Shown: positions 7,928 to 15,826, counted from the first letter of the stretch. The stretch: 20,662 nucleotides of DNA from JAWLEV01 sp041685915 (GCA_041685915.1 JAWLEV010000049.1:1-20662), one strand, 5' to 3'. Numbers and translations: made by a program. Notes: generated from the letters alone by a model not told the origin.

Positions 7928-9172
7928 ATGAATAATAAAAAGCTACTCGCCTTGTTTGCTGGTGGTGGTTGTTTGCTCTTTATCTTGATCGTGGCGACGG
8001 GCTTTGCCCTGTTGTGGTTTGTACCTCGCGAGATATCTACAGTGCAGGAAATGGTCCCCACGGAAACTCCCTCGGCCAGAACAGAGGTGACGCGTCAGGC
8101 GCTTCCCGCTCCCACCTGGACCCCTGCCCCACAAGAAAAGGAAGCACCCAACGAACCCGACCCCCCGCAACAAAAGGGGATGAACGTGACCTCCAGCACC
8201 CTGTCTACTCTCTATTCGCGGGTCAACCCTGGCGTGGTAAAGATCGACGTGCTCGTGACGCGGGCCGGCAGGACGGGCCAGGGATCGGGCTCCGGGTTCA
8301 TCCTGGACGGAGATGGACATATCGTCACCAACAACCACGTGGTAGCGCAGGCGGAGCGGCTAATCGTCACCTTTCATGATGGTTTTCAGGCAGAGGCCGA
8401 GGCCGTGGGGCGTGACAGAGACAGCGACCTAGCCGTCATTCGCGTGGATGACCTTCCCGCGAACGTCTCTTCCCTGCCCCTGGGTGATCCGGAGGAGGTG
8501 GAGACGGGACAGTGGGTCGTGGCCGTCGGCAGCCCCTTTGGCCTGGGCAGCACCATGACCTTGGGGATCGTGAGCGCCCGGGGGCGTACGATTCCCTCCG
8601 GCGCAACCCCCTTTAGCATACCGCAGGCCATCCAGACGGACGCGGCGATCAACCCGGGCAATTCGGGAGGCCCCCTCCTCAATCTGGAAGGCAAGGTGAT
8701 CGGCGTAAATGCCCAGATCGCCTCCCAGACCGGAACGAGCGCGGGGGTCGGCTTTGCCATTCCCTCCAACGTCATACGGCTCGTCGTCCCCACGCTCATC
8801 GAACGGGGAGAATATATCTGGCCCTGGCTCGGTGTGCGAGGAACAGGTGTCGACCTCATCCTCGCCAAAGCCAACGACCTGGAAGAACAACGAGGCGCCT
8901 ATATCGTAGAGGTTATCGATGGAGGACCCGCAGAGGAGGCTGGCCTGCAGGGCAGTTCCCGCACCGAGAGGGTCGACGGCCAGGATGTGCCGGTGGGCGG
9001 GGACATTGTCGTAGCCATCGATGGCCAGGCGGTAGAGAATTTCGACGATCTGCTGATCAACGTGGCCTCTAGACAGGTGGACGAACGGGTGGAATTGACC
9101 GTGCTTCGCGACGGTCAACAGCGACAGATCACCGTGGAGCTGCAATCCCGCCCCTCGGAATTCCAGCCGTAG
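7928..9172 (+). CDS. HtrA/DegP-type trypsin-like serine protease with one PDZ domain, membrane anchored
   Basis: The 414-residue protein begins with a short cytoplasmic stretch and a single hydrophobic anchor (about 7-32). A low-complexity Pro/Thr/Glu-rich linker runs to about residue 85. The S1C protease domain follows, with catalytic His137 (TNNHVV), Asp167 (DSDLAV) and Ser246 (NPGNSGGP). A single PDZ domain occupies about residues 290-400. The enzyme should sit outside the cytoplasmic membrane and degrade or refold damaged envelope proteins. One PDZ is the DegS/HtrA-like arrangement rather than the two of DegP. It is a single-gene unit with its own promoter and terminator. The triad is complete, so it should be active. 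Confidence 0.95.
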   Translation: MNNKKLLALFAGGGCLLFILIVATGFALLWFVPREISTVQEMVPTETPSARTEVTRQALPAPTWTPAPQEKEAPNEPDPPQQKGMNVTSSTLSTLYSRVNPGVVKIDVLVTRAGRTGQGSGSGFILDGDGHIVTNNHVVAQAERLIVTFHDGFQAEAEAVGRDRDSDLAVIRVDDLPANVSSLPLGDPEEVETGQWVVAVGSPFGLGSTMTLGIVSARGRTIPSGATPFSIPQAIQTDAAINPGNSGGPLLNLEGKVIGVNAQIASQTGTSAGVGFAIPSNVIRLVVPTLIERGEYIWPWLGVRGTGVDLILAKANDLEEQRGAYIVEVIDGGPAEEAGLQGSSRTERVDGQDVPVGGDIVVAIDGQAVENFDDLLINVASRQVDERVELTVLRDGQQRQITVELQSRPSEFQP

Positions 9173-9201
9173 GCGCACGGCGTTCGCAGAACGGATCCCC
9201 C

Positions 9202-9232
9202 AGCCCCCTCCCGGATCGGGAGGGGGCTTTTT
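9202..9232 (+). terminator. Intrinsic terminator after the HtrA-like gene
   Basis: Perfect 11-bp arms AGCCCCCTCCC (9202-9212) and GGGAGGGGGCT (9218-9228) enclose a 5-nt loop, and five T end at 9232. Very strong rho-independent terminator. Confidence 0.92.
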
Positions 9233-9245
9233 ATGTTAAATATAT

Positions 9246-9274
9246 TTGACACAATGGGCAATTGGTGGTATCAT
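9246..9274 (+). promoter_or_regulatory. Promoter of rnpB
   Basis: Perfect -35 TTGACA (9246-9251), 17-bp spacer, -10 TATCAT (9269-9274). The predicted start at about 9281-9284 coincides with the first base of the RNase P RNA P1 helix. Confidence 0.88.
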
Positions 9275-9283
9275 AGTTAATGT

Positions 9284-9684
9284 GGATGAGTGGACCGGGC
9301 GGTCGCGCCGTGGTCACAACCATGGTGAGGAAAGTCCGAACTCCACAGAACACGATGCTGGATAGCGTCCAGGCGGAGCGATCCGACGGCAAGTGTCACA
9401 GAGAACAGGTCGCCATGGCGCTTTTGTGTCATGGTAAGAGTGAAACGGTGGTGTAAGAGACCACCAGCGATCCAGGTGACTGGATCGGCTAGGCAAACCC
9501 CATCGGGAGCAAGACCAAGCATGAGGCGGATGATGGGTGTGGCTTTGCGGCTGCATCCTTCATCGCGGGCTGTTCGTCCGTTCGCCTCGGGTAGGTTGCC
9601 AGAGGCGCCGAGCAATCGGCGCCCCAGATAGATGATCGTCAGCCCCAAAGGGCTACAGAATTCGGCTTACAGGTCCACTCATCC
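9284..9684 (+). ncRNA. rnpB: RNase P RNA, bacterial type A
   Basis: This is the catalytic RNA of RNase P, which trims the 5' leader of precursor tRNAs. The P1 helix is formed by GGATGAGTGGACC (9284-9296) and its exact complement at 9672-9684. Conserved blocks occur in order: GAGGAAAGTCCGAACTCC near the 5' end, the GTGTCACAGAGAACAG segment near 9393, AGAGTGAAACGGTGG and AAGAGACCACCAGCG near 9440-9470, GGCAAACCCCATCGGGAGCAAG, GGTAGGTTGCCAGAGGC, AGATAGATGATCGTC, and the 3' block ACAGAATTCGGCTTACAG. The length of about 400 nt fits type A. It has its own promoter. Five T follow at 9688-9692. The 3' strand of P1 overlaps the stop codon of the convergent minus-strand gene. Confidence 0.96.
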
Positions 9685-10452
9685 CACTTTTTGTGCCACC
9701 TCTTCCATGGGGATCACGGGCGGCTCGCCCTGTACCTCCTCCACCAGGTCAACAGCCCTTTGTACTGCCGCCTCCTCGCCCCTCAGTAACAGGCGAACGC
9801 CTCCCTCCGCGCCGGCCAACCCGCCCGCGGCCACCGGCACGCTATCGACACCGCAAAGGGTCTTTAATGCCTCGATCTCGGTATAGATGTGTCCTCGCAC
9901 CGGCCAGAGGGAAAAGACCCTATCAAGATGTTCGTCGGGCTCGGCAGACAGACGGCTGGCCTTCTCAAGGTCAAAGGGTACCTCCTTTTCCAAGCCCACA
10001 GGAATCAACAAGTGGAGTTTTTTGCCCATGATGGGGCCCAGGGCGCGACCGATGGTTCCCCCCGTGGAACTTCCGATGGTGATACCGGCTATGCCTTCCC
10101 GATAGTTGAGGGCATTGGCCCCCTTGATATAGACGTCACCGCGTTCCATCTCTTCCAAGGCACTGAAGCGATCCAACGTAGGATCTGGCACTCCATCCAC
10201 CAGGACGAGGCTCTTTTTCGGTTTCACACGCCAGGAACGTCCCACGTGGCTTGGCGCCATGCCGCCGGTCACATAGCGGCGCTTCTCGATCCTCTCTCCC
10301 GTCAATTCCTCATAGATATAGGCGTTGGTGCTGCCATTGCACACTACGATCATGCCCTCTCGCATCTTTTTCTTTATACTATCCAACTGTGTCACACCTT
10401 TGGCAATAAGCCGTTTCGATTCTGCTACTGTCAGGACAACTTCTGCTTTCAT
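9679..10452 (-). CDS. Conserved-looking protein of unknown function, downstream of comEA
   Basis: I do not recognise this 257-residue protein. It has no signal peptide or membrane segment. Residues 30-50 (GMIVVCNGSTNAYIYEELTG) resemble the glycine-rich substrate loop of the NagB/RpiA/CoA-transferase superfamily, and a glycine-rich stretch (GIAGITIGSSTGGTIGRALG) follows near residue 120; this link is only an impression. A long basic segment with GGMAPSHVGRSWRVKPKK is distinctive. The C-terminal 60 residues (ALKTLCGVDSVPVAAGGLAGAEGGVRLLL) look like a separate small domain. The ATG is preceded by AGGAG at good spacing, 16 bp after the comEA-like gene, so the two are probably co-transcribed. The stop codon lies inside the rnpB P1 helix. 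Confidence 0.8.
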   Translation of the reverse strand: MKAEVVLTVAESKRLIAKGVTQLDSIKKKMREGMIVVCNGSTNAYIYEELTGERIEKRRYVTGGMAPSHVGRSWRVKPKKSLVLVDGVPDPTLDRFSALEEMERGDVYIKGANALNYREGIAGITIGSSTGGTIGRALGPIMGKKLHLLIPVGLEKEVPFDLEKASRLSAEPDEHLDRVFSLWPVRGHIYTEIEALKTLCGVDSVPVAAGGLAGAEGGVRLLLRGEEAAVQRAVDLVEEVQGEPPVIPMEEVAQKVG

Positions 10453-10467
10453 TTCTAACTCCTTACT

Positions 10468-11058
10468 CTACTGAACGGTAATCAACGCCGTGATCTCCTC
10501 GTAGCGCCCCTCACCGATACCCTTTACTTTCATGATCTGTGATGGATCGCTGAAAGGGCCATTTGACTCTCTATAGTCGACGATGCGCTGGGCATACACG
10601 GGCCCAATGCCCGGCAAGCCCTCAAGATCGGCTGCCGAGGCGGTATTTATATTTATCTGTCGCGTGGCCTGTGAGTCCAGTCCCCGATCCGGACCGGAGG
10701 ATTCGGGCGGGGGACGCGTGGCCTCTCCCATTCGTGGGATCCACACCTGCTGACCATCCTGGAGAAAACCCGCCAGGTTCACGGCCTCCACATGGGCGTC
10801 ATCCGTCATCCCCTCAGCCGCCCACACCGCATCGAGCCAGCGGCTGTCCGGCGCAAGGGCATAGACGCCGGGGCGGTTCACGGCCCCCACCACGTGGATC
10901 CGAATGGGCACCGGGGTGGGGGTAAGGGTCTCCGTAGGCTGCACGATTTCCATCGGCTCCGGCTGGGGCCGGCGATCATACAGCACATAGGTTCCAAAAA
11001 GGATGGCATAGACAAGTGTCAGAGTGATGTAACCACGATAACGAGAAAGGGCATCCAT
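10468..11058 (-). CDS. comEA: ComEA-like helix-hairpin-helix protein with SLBB domain
   Basis: The product has 196 residues from the ATG at 11058. A single membrane anchor lies near the N-terminus (YITLTLVYAILFGTYVLY), then a Pro/Thr linker, then a SLBB-type domain (IRIHVVGAVNRPGVYAL), then a second linker, and the C-terminal ComEA helix-hairpin-helix DNA-binding domain (ININTASAADLEGLPGIGPVYAQ). ComEA binds incoming double-stranded DNA outside the membrane during natural transformation. The architecture is the usual Gram-positive/Chloroflexota form. An in-frame TTG at 11085 would add nine residues, but the -10 TATAAT lies only eight bases before it, so it would be leaderless; the ATG at 11058 has GGGTGG upstream. 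No comEC is next to it in the window. Confidence 0.88.
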   Translation of the reverse strand: MDALSRYRGYITLTLVYAILFGTYVLYDRRPQPEPMEIVQPTETLTPTPVPIRIHVVGAVNRPGVYALAPDSRWLDAVWAAEGMTDDAHVEAVNLAGFLQDGQQVWIPRMGEATRPPPESSGPDRGLDSQATRQININTASAADLEGLPGIGPVYAQRIVDYRESNGPFSDPSQIMKVKGIGEGRYEEITALITVQ

Positions 11059-11093
11059 CCCAACCACCCTACGAGCCCGCGCCAACTGGCGAT

Positions 11094-11122
11094 ATTATAA
11101 TAAAAAATCCGTCATAGACCAA
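11094..11122 (-). promoter_or_regulatory. Putative promoter of the comEA-like gene
   Basis: On the minus strand a perfect TATAAT (11094-11099) is preceded at 17 bp by TTGGTC (11117-11122). Transcription would start near 11087, about 29 nt before the preferred ATG at 11058. Confidence 0.6.
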
Positions 11123-11222
11123 CCTGTGGGCAGACAATGGAGAATACAAAAGATCGACAAATGTTGATCAAGGCCGATCCGCCGCCAACGATGGACAATG
11201 TCAAGGAACCTCTTTTCCGCTG
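11123..11222. other. Divergent intergenic spacer without recognised gene
   Basis: About 100 bp lies between the comEA-like promoter and the liv promoter. It contains the 8-bp palindrome TTGATCAA (11164-11171) and scattered GATC words. A 37-codon frame at 11137-11250 has no ribosome site and runs through the liv -10 box, so I do not call it a gene. Confidence 0.4.
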
Positions 11223-11251
11223 TTTTGCTTATGCCTTCCTTATGGTATAAT
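11223..11251 (+). promoter_or_regulatory. Putative promoter of the liv operon
   Basis: A perfect -10 TATAAT at 11246-11251 has only a weak -35 (TTTTGC at 11223-11228, 17-bp spacer). The weak -35 may mean an activator is needed. Predicted start near 11258. Confidence 0.6.
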
Positions 11252-11257
11252 ATCGCT

Positions 11258-11473
11258 CGTTACCTTGGTCGGTGAGCCGGGTTTCGTCACACTTGTATAT
11301 CATCCAACTCATCGGACGCATGGACGAGGAGGGGAAAGGCGCAACGACAGTATCACAATCTGCCCGAGCGATGGGGCTCGGACTCGTGAGAGGGGGTAAG
11401 GGTTGGCGACCCGCCCTGGCGATGTCGCCTGAAGGAATATCGATTTTTCTCTGAGTAATAGGAGGAGTACAAG
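11258..11473 (+). promoter_or_regulatory. Long structured 5' leader of the liv operon
   Basis: About 215 nt separate the predicted start from the livK ATG. Several hairpins can form: CCGAGC (11364-11369) with GCTCGG (11376-11381), GGGT (11400-11403) with ACCC (11409-11412), and GGCGA (11418-11422) with TCGCC (11425-11429). Five T occur at 11444-11448, but 14 nt after the last stem, so this is not a canonical terminator. The ribosome site GGAGGAG is at 11461-11467. The stretch around 11399-11412 has some likeness to the T-box core but does not match it exactly. I recognise no known riboswitch class with certainty. Confidence 0.45.
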
Positions 11474-12601
11474 ATGAAGCTCAAATCAAGGATTCTCATC
11501 ACCATCCTGCTCATAGCCACGCTGGCTGTGTCGGGCTGTGAGTTGGCCCAATCCAAAACGCTAAATATAGCCATTCTGGGCCCCTTGAGTGGCGACGTAA
11601 AGACCTTTGGTGAATCGAACCGCAACGGTGCCCTCATGGCCATTGAGGAGGCCCGAGAAGAGGGCATGGAGATCGAAACCATCATCGAGGATACGCGCTG
11701 CGATGCCCAGGAGGCGGCAAACGCGGCCAACAAGGTGATATTCGAGGACGAAGTCAAATTTATCGTCGGAGCCGTATGCTCCAGCGCCTCGATCCCCATA
11801 TCGGAGATCGCCGAGGCGAACGAGGTTCTACAGATCTCGGGCACATCCACAAACCCGGATGTGACAATCAACGAGGATGGCTCGAACAAAGAGTATGTCT
11901 TCCGCGCGTGTTTCCTCGACCCGTTCCAGGGCAGAGTGATGGCCACTTTTGCACGTGAGGAACTGGAAGCAGAAACGGCAGCCGTGCTCTATGACGTGGG
12001 CAACGACTATGTAAAGGGCTTGGCAGAGTACTTTGAGGAGGCCTTTGAGGAACTGGGCGGCACAGTTGCCGTCTCCGAGGCCTATACCAAAGATGACACG
12101 GACTTTTCTGCCGTGCTGGGTAAAGTCAAGGATGCCGAAGTGGATGTCCTCTACCTCCCCGACTACTATGCCAAGAACAACCTCATCGCGGCGCAGGTGG
12201 AGGAAAAGGATATCGAGGCCACACTGCTGGGCGGCGACGGGTGGGACTCCCCCGAACTAGAGTTCGAACTCTTTGAGGGCGGCTATCACTCCAACCACTA
12301 TTCGCCCGCCGATCCTCGGCCTGTGGTGCAGGACTTTATCGAGGCCTACGAAGAGGAACATGGTGCTGTGCCCGATGCGCTGGCCACCCTGGGCTACGAC
12401 GCGACCAAGATCCTGCTACAGGCCATCGAGGAAGCGGACAGTCAAGATCCCGCCAAGGTGAAGGACGCCATGGCAGATATCGAATATGAGGGTGTATCCG
12501 GTGAGATCACTTTTGATGAATATGGCGATCCCATCAAGAGCGCCGCTATCGTCGAGATCAAAGACGCCAAGCCCGAGTTTCACAAGTTCGTCTCGCCCTA
12601 A
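11474..12601 (+). CDS. livK: Branched-chain amino acid ABC transporter, substrate-binding lipoprotein
   Basis: The 375-residue product has a lipoprotein signal with lipobox AVSGC, giving lipid-anchored Cys22. It then shows the periplasmic-binding-protein type I fold of the LivJ/LivK family: NIAILGPLSGDVKTFGESNR at the start, the cysteine-containing DTRCDAQEAANAANKVI and the GAVCSSASIPISEIAEANEV stretch that forms the ligand cleft, and VPDALATLGYDATKILLQAI near the end. It captures a branched-chain amino acid or a related small amide ligand outside the membrane and hands it to LivHM. The start has GGAGGAG seven bases upstream. It is first in the five-gene operon. The exact ligand cannot be read from the sequence. 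Confidence 0.95.
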   Translation: MKLKSRILITILLIATLAVSGCELAQSKTLNIAILGPLSGDVKTFGESNRNGALMAIEEAREEGMEIETIIEDTRCDAQEAANAANKVIFEDEVKFIVGAVCSSASIPISEIAEANEVLQISGTSTNPDVTINEDGSNKEYVFRACFLDPFQGRVMATFAREELEAETAAVLYDVGNDYVKGLAEYFEEAFEELGGTVAVSEAYTKDDTDFSAVLGKVKDAEVDVLYLPDYYAKNNLIAAQVEEKDIEATLLGGDGWDSPELEFELFEGGYHSNHYSPADPRPVVQDFIEAYEEEHGAVPDALATLGYDATKILLQAIEEADSQDPAKVKDAMADIEYEGVSGEITFDEYGDPIKSAAIVEIKDAKPEFHKFVSP

Positions 12602-12617
12602 ACCTTTGTTCGTTGCC

Positions 12618-12643
12618 GGGAGGGCGCGCGCGCCCTCCCTTTT
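12618..12643 (+). terminator. Attenuator-like hairpin between livK and livH
   Basis: A perfect 22-nt palindrome runs from 12618 to 12639 (arms GGGAGGGCG / CGCCCTCCC, central GCGC) and is followed by TTTTCTCT. The T tract is short, so it should end only part of the transcripts or protect the 3' end of the livK message, giving more binding protein than permease. Confidence 0.75.
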
Positions 12644-12660
12644 CTCTGTAAGGACATCAT

Positions 12661-13662
12661 ATGAAAGAATCGATTAACAAATTTCCCCTTCGCATCATTG
12701 CCTGGCTCACCTATGGGGCCCTGGGCGTGGGCATCATCTGGGGGCTGGCTTTTCTCATCCGCCTGAACGGCCCCGTCTACTTTTTTCAGGCCATCATCGA
12801 CGGGTTAAAGCTGGGCTTTGTCTACGCCCTCATCGCTTTGGGATATACGCTGGTCTATGGTATCGTCCGGCTGATCAACTTTGCCCATGGCGACGTCTTT
12901 ATGGTAGGCGCATTCGCCAGTTTTTACGCCATAACCCGGTATGGCTGGGGGTTCGTGCCCGCCATCCTCTTTTCCATGATCGTGTGCACGATCCTCAATG
13001 TGGTCATCGAGCGTGTGGCTTACAAACCCCTGCGCGATGCCCCCCGCATCGCCTCTCTCATCACTGCCATTGGTGTCTCGTTCTTTTTGGAGTATTTCAC
13101 CGCCCTGCGGTGGGTGTTCAGTCCAGACTTTATCACCTACAGACGGCCCTTTAGAGTTATGGCCTGGAACATCGGTGGTGTGACCATATCCAACATCAGC
13201 GTCATCATGATCGGTATAACTATTCTACTTCTTGTAACGCTGCAGTATATCATCAGAAGCACAAAAATGGGCAAGGCCATGCGCGCCACGTCCCTGGATA
13301 AACCCACGGCGCGCTTGATGGGCATCAATGTGGACGGCATCATCTCTCTAACCTTTGCCGTGGGCGCTGCACTGGCCGGGGCGGGAGGCGTCCTCTATGC
13401 CATCGCCTTTCCCCAGATCTGGACGTTCATGGGGCTCATGCCGGGACTGAAAGCCTTTGTCGCCGCCGTCCTGGGGGGCATCGGCAACGTACCCGGTGCT
13501 TTTGTGGGATCGCTGCTGATGGGACAATTGGACGTCCTGGTGGTAAGTTTCCTACCCATGGGCTCGCGCCTGCGGGATCTCTTTGCCTTCTTTGTGCTCA
13601 TTATCGTATTCCTGGTCAAGCCCACGGGGCTCTTTGGCGAAGCCATGGTAGAGAAGGTATAG
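12661..13662 (+). CDS. livH: Branched-chain amino acid ABC transporter permease LivH
   Basis: The 333-residue membrane protein carries the LivH hallmark: GLKLGFVYALIALGYTLVYG followed by INFAHGDVFMVGAF (about residues 72-85). The C-terminal half has KAFVAAVLGGIGNVPGAFVG, the typical LivH end region. It is longer than E. coli LivH (308 residues) because of an extra N-terminal helix (about residues 14-34). With LivM it forms the membrane channel. The ATG at 12661 has AAGGA upstream. It lies 59 bp after livK, behind the attenuator-like hairpin, and 8 bp before livM. Confidence 0.95.
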   Translation: MKESINKFPLRIIAWLTYGALGVGIIWGLAFLIRLNGPVYFFQAIIDGLKLGFVYALIALGYTLVYGIVRLINFAHGDVFMVGAFASFYAITRYGWGFVPAILFSMIVCTILNVVIERVAYKPLRDAPRIASLITAIGVSFFLEYFTALRWVFSPDFITYRRPFRVMAWNIGGVTISNISVIMIGITILLLVTLQYIIRSTKMGKAMRATSLDKPTARLMGINVDGIISLTFAVGAALAGAGGVLYAIAFPQIWTFMGLMPGLKAFVAAVLGGIGNVPGAFVGSLLMGQLDVLVVSFLPMGSRLRDLFAFFVLIIVFLVKPTGLFGEAMVEKV

Positions 13663-13670
13663 GAGGCACC

Positions 13671-15005
13671 ATGAAAAGACGCGGAAACACCTTGCCTTCC
13701 TGGGTTCTCACCCTCTTGGTCGCTCTCGGCCTGTTCCTCATCGTCTTTATAGCCGAAGTGACAGGCATCATATCCCGCTATTGGTATCAGGTGATCCAGC
13801 TGGCCGCCATCACGGCCATCTCTGCGCTGGGGCTGAACCTGATCTATGGCTTTAACGGACAATTCTCGCTGGGCCATGTAGGCTTTTACGCCATCGGCGC
13901 CTATGGATCTGCCCTGATTAGCAAAGATTTCGTGGCTACGTGGAGCGGCACAAAGGTGGGCGCCCTGTCGTGGATCGTGGCCGGGCAGCTCGGCTTCCTG
14001 CTGACGCTGCTGGCCAGCCACTGGTTGCATATCGGGACCATCCGGGAGGCAGTGAGCACGTGGATGGGCGACGATCTGCCCTCCCACGAGAGATGGATGA
14101 TCGTCAATCTGGTCTCCCTTGTGTTGGTCGCCATCGCCATCGCCGTGGGCGTGGTCGCAGCATGGCAACTGAAGAGTGTCATCGCTGCTATCCTGGGAGG
14201 TCTCATTCCCCCACTGCCCACCAAACTGGGACAAAGGGTCATCTTTATCCTGGCCCTGTTGAATGGGGGCACGCTGGCCGCCCTCCTGGCCTATATCGTG
14301 GGCCTGCCGCTGCTGCGCCTGGGCTCCGACTATTTTGGCATCGCCACGCTGGGACTGGCGATCATGATCTACACTGCCCTCCAGAACTCTGACCTGGTCA
14401 TCGCCACCATGAAGGGCGCGCGAGGGATGGTGGGTATCCCTCTTCTGAGCAATTGGATATGGGTCTTTATCGCCCTGGTGGCCACCATCGTCATCATGCG
14501 CAATCTCATCTACTCCAGCCACGGACGCGCTGTGGTATCCGTCCGGGAGGACGAGGTCGCGGCCAGAACCATGGGCATCCGTGTGACGCGATGGAAGGCC
14601 CTCTCCTTTGCCTTTGGAGGCTTTTTCGCCGGCATCGCTGGCGGGCTGTACGCCCATCTCTATGGCTTTTTGCATCCCAGCAGCTTTAACGTGGTCAAGG
14701 GATTCGATCCCCTCATCATCATCGTCTTTGGCGGATTGGGCAGCATGACGGGGACCCTCGTGGCCTCCGGACTCTTTGCCCTCATCATTGAGGGTCTGCG
14801 GGTCGTGCTGCCGGACGGGTTCGAGGACTGGCGTTTCGTGATTTATCCCATATTGCTCCTGCTCATCATGTTGTTGCGGCAGGAAGGACTCCTGGGCACC
14901 AGCGAATGGGGATGGCTAAAGGCCCCTGCCCCTCCCGAACGTCCGTCAGCGACACCTGCCTCCGGCGACGATGAGAATATGACGAAAAAGGAGACCCGCG
15001 AATGA
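13671..15005 (+). CDS. livM: Branched-chain amino acid ABC transporter permease LivM, with an insertion
   Basis: The 444-residue product has the LivM marks: ALGLNLIYGFNGQFSLGHVGFYAIGAY near residues 45-70, LPLLRLGSDYFGIATLGLAI near 215-234, and the EAA-like coupling loop region VREDEVAARTMGIRVTRWK. Between the first two blocks, about residues 85-205 hold extra sequence with three or more hydrophobic stretches and a connecting segment (WMGDDLPSHERWM) that most LivM proteins lack; this explains its extra length. The C-terminus ends in a Pro/Glu-rich tail. The ribosome site GGAGG overlaps the end of livH. Its stop overlaps the livG start by 4 bp (ATGA), which implies translational coupling. Confidence 0.93.
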   Translation: MKRRGNTLPSWVLTLLVALGLFLIVFIAEVTGIISRYWYQVIQLAAITAISALGLNLIYGFNGQFSLGHVGFYAIGAYGSALISKDFVATWSGTKVGALSWIVAGQLGFLLTLLASHWLHIGTIREAVSTWMGDDLPSHERWMIVNLVSLVLVAIAIAVGVVAAWQLKSVIAAILGGLIPPLPTKLGQRVIFILALLNGGTLAALLAYIVGLPLLRLGSDYFGIATLGLAIMIYTALQNSDLVIATMKGARGMVGIPLLSNWIWVFIALVATIVIMRNLIYSSHGRAVVSVREDEVAARTMGIRVTRWKALSFAFGGFFAGIAGGLYAHLYGFLHPSSFNVVKGFDPLIIIVFGGLGSMTGTLVASGLFALIIEGLRVVLPDGFEDWRFVIYPILLLLIMLLRQEGLLGTSEWGWLKAPAPPERPSATPASGDDENMTKKETRE

Positions 15006-15826
15006 CCGTGGGAAATAAACGGGGCAATCACGAACGCATTCTGGACATCAAAAACCTGACCAAGTACTTTGGGGGCCTGTGCGCCGTTTCCGAGTTCGAC
15101 ATGGCCGTCCCCCGGGGCGGGCTGTATGGTCTTATCGGCCCGAACGGGGCGGGCAAGACGACGGTGTTCAATGTGGTGACCGGATTGTACGAGCCCAGCG
15201 AGGGAGAGATCCTGTTCCGTGGCGAGGATCTGGTGGGCATGGATCCCCCCGTGATCACGCGGGCGGGTATCGCACGCACATTTCAGAATATCCGTCTGTT
15301 TCAGAATCTCACCGTGCTGGACAATGTGCGCGTCGCCTATCACACCCACGCCGGCTATGGTCTGCTAGAGTCCATAACGCGCCTGGGACGGTTCCGCCGC
15401 CAGGAGAACGCGCTCACCCAACGGGCCCAGGAGTTTTTGGATGTCTTTGGCCTCTATGACCGGCGTGCAGAGATGGCCAAAAATCTCCCCTATGGGGAGC
15501 AGCGCCGGCTGGAGATCGCCCGTGCCCTGGCGACAGAACCTCGCCTGCTGTTGTTGGACGAACCGGCGGCGGGCATGAACCCCCACGAGACCGAGGAACT
15601 GATGGAATTGATCCACTTTGTTCGCGACGAGTTCGACCTGACCATCCTGCTCATCGAGCACCAGATGCGCGTGATCATGGGCATCTGCGAATGGATCACG
15701 GTGATGGACTTTGGCAAGGTCATCGCCCGGGGCACGGCGCAGGACATCCAGAATGACGAAAGGGTGATCGAGGCCTATCTGGGCAGAAAAGAGAGGAGGT
15801 TGCGCTCCGATGCTGCTGGAAGTTGA
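15002..15826 (+). CDS. livG: Branched-chain amino acid ABC transporter ATP-binding protein LivG
   Basis: The 274-residue ATPase has Walker A GPNGAGKT (46-53), the LivG-type sequence IARTFQNIRLFQNLTVLDNV, the signature variant LPYGEQRRLEIARALA, Walker B LLLLDEPAAGMNP and the switch LLIEHQM. LPYG in place of LSGG is normal for LivG. It couples ATP hydrolysis to LivHM together with LivF. The start overlaps the end of livM by 4 bp; an AGGAGA lies upstream. The end overlaps livF by 17 bp. Confidence 0.95.
   Translation: MTVGNKRGNHERILDIKNLTKYFGGLCAVSEFDMAVPRGGLYGLIGPNGAGKTTVFNVVTGLYEPSEGEILFRGEDLVGMDPPVITRAGIARTFQNIRLFQNLTVLDNVRVAYHTHAGYGLLESITRLGRFRRQENALTQRAQEFLDVFGLYDRRAEMAKNLPYGEQRRLEIARALATEPRLLLLDEPAAGMNPHETEELMELIHFVRDEFDLTILLIEHQMRVIMGICEWITVMDFGKVIARGTAQDIQNDERVIEAYLGRKERRLRSDAAGS

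Noticed and set aside
11137..11250. 37-residue open frame upstream of the liv operon
   Set aside because: No ribosome site, and it runs through the liv -10 box into TATAA, where its stop codon lies.
11272..11454. Possible leader peptide in the liv leader
   Set aside because: The frame has no run of Leu, Ile or Val codons, and I could identify no ribosome site for it; classic amino-acid attenuation is not supported.
13395..14675. 426-codon open frame on the minus strand
   Set aside because: It runs opposite livH and livM, and its product is a low-complexity Gly/Gln/Asp/His sequence expected from antisense of membrane-protein codons.
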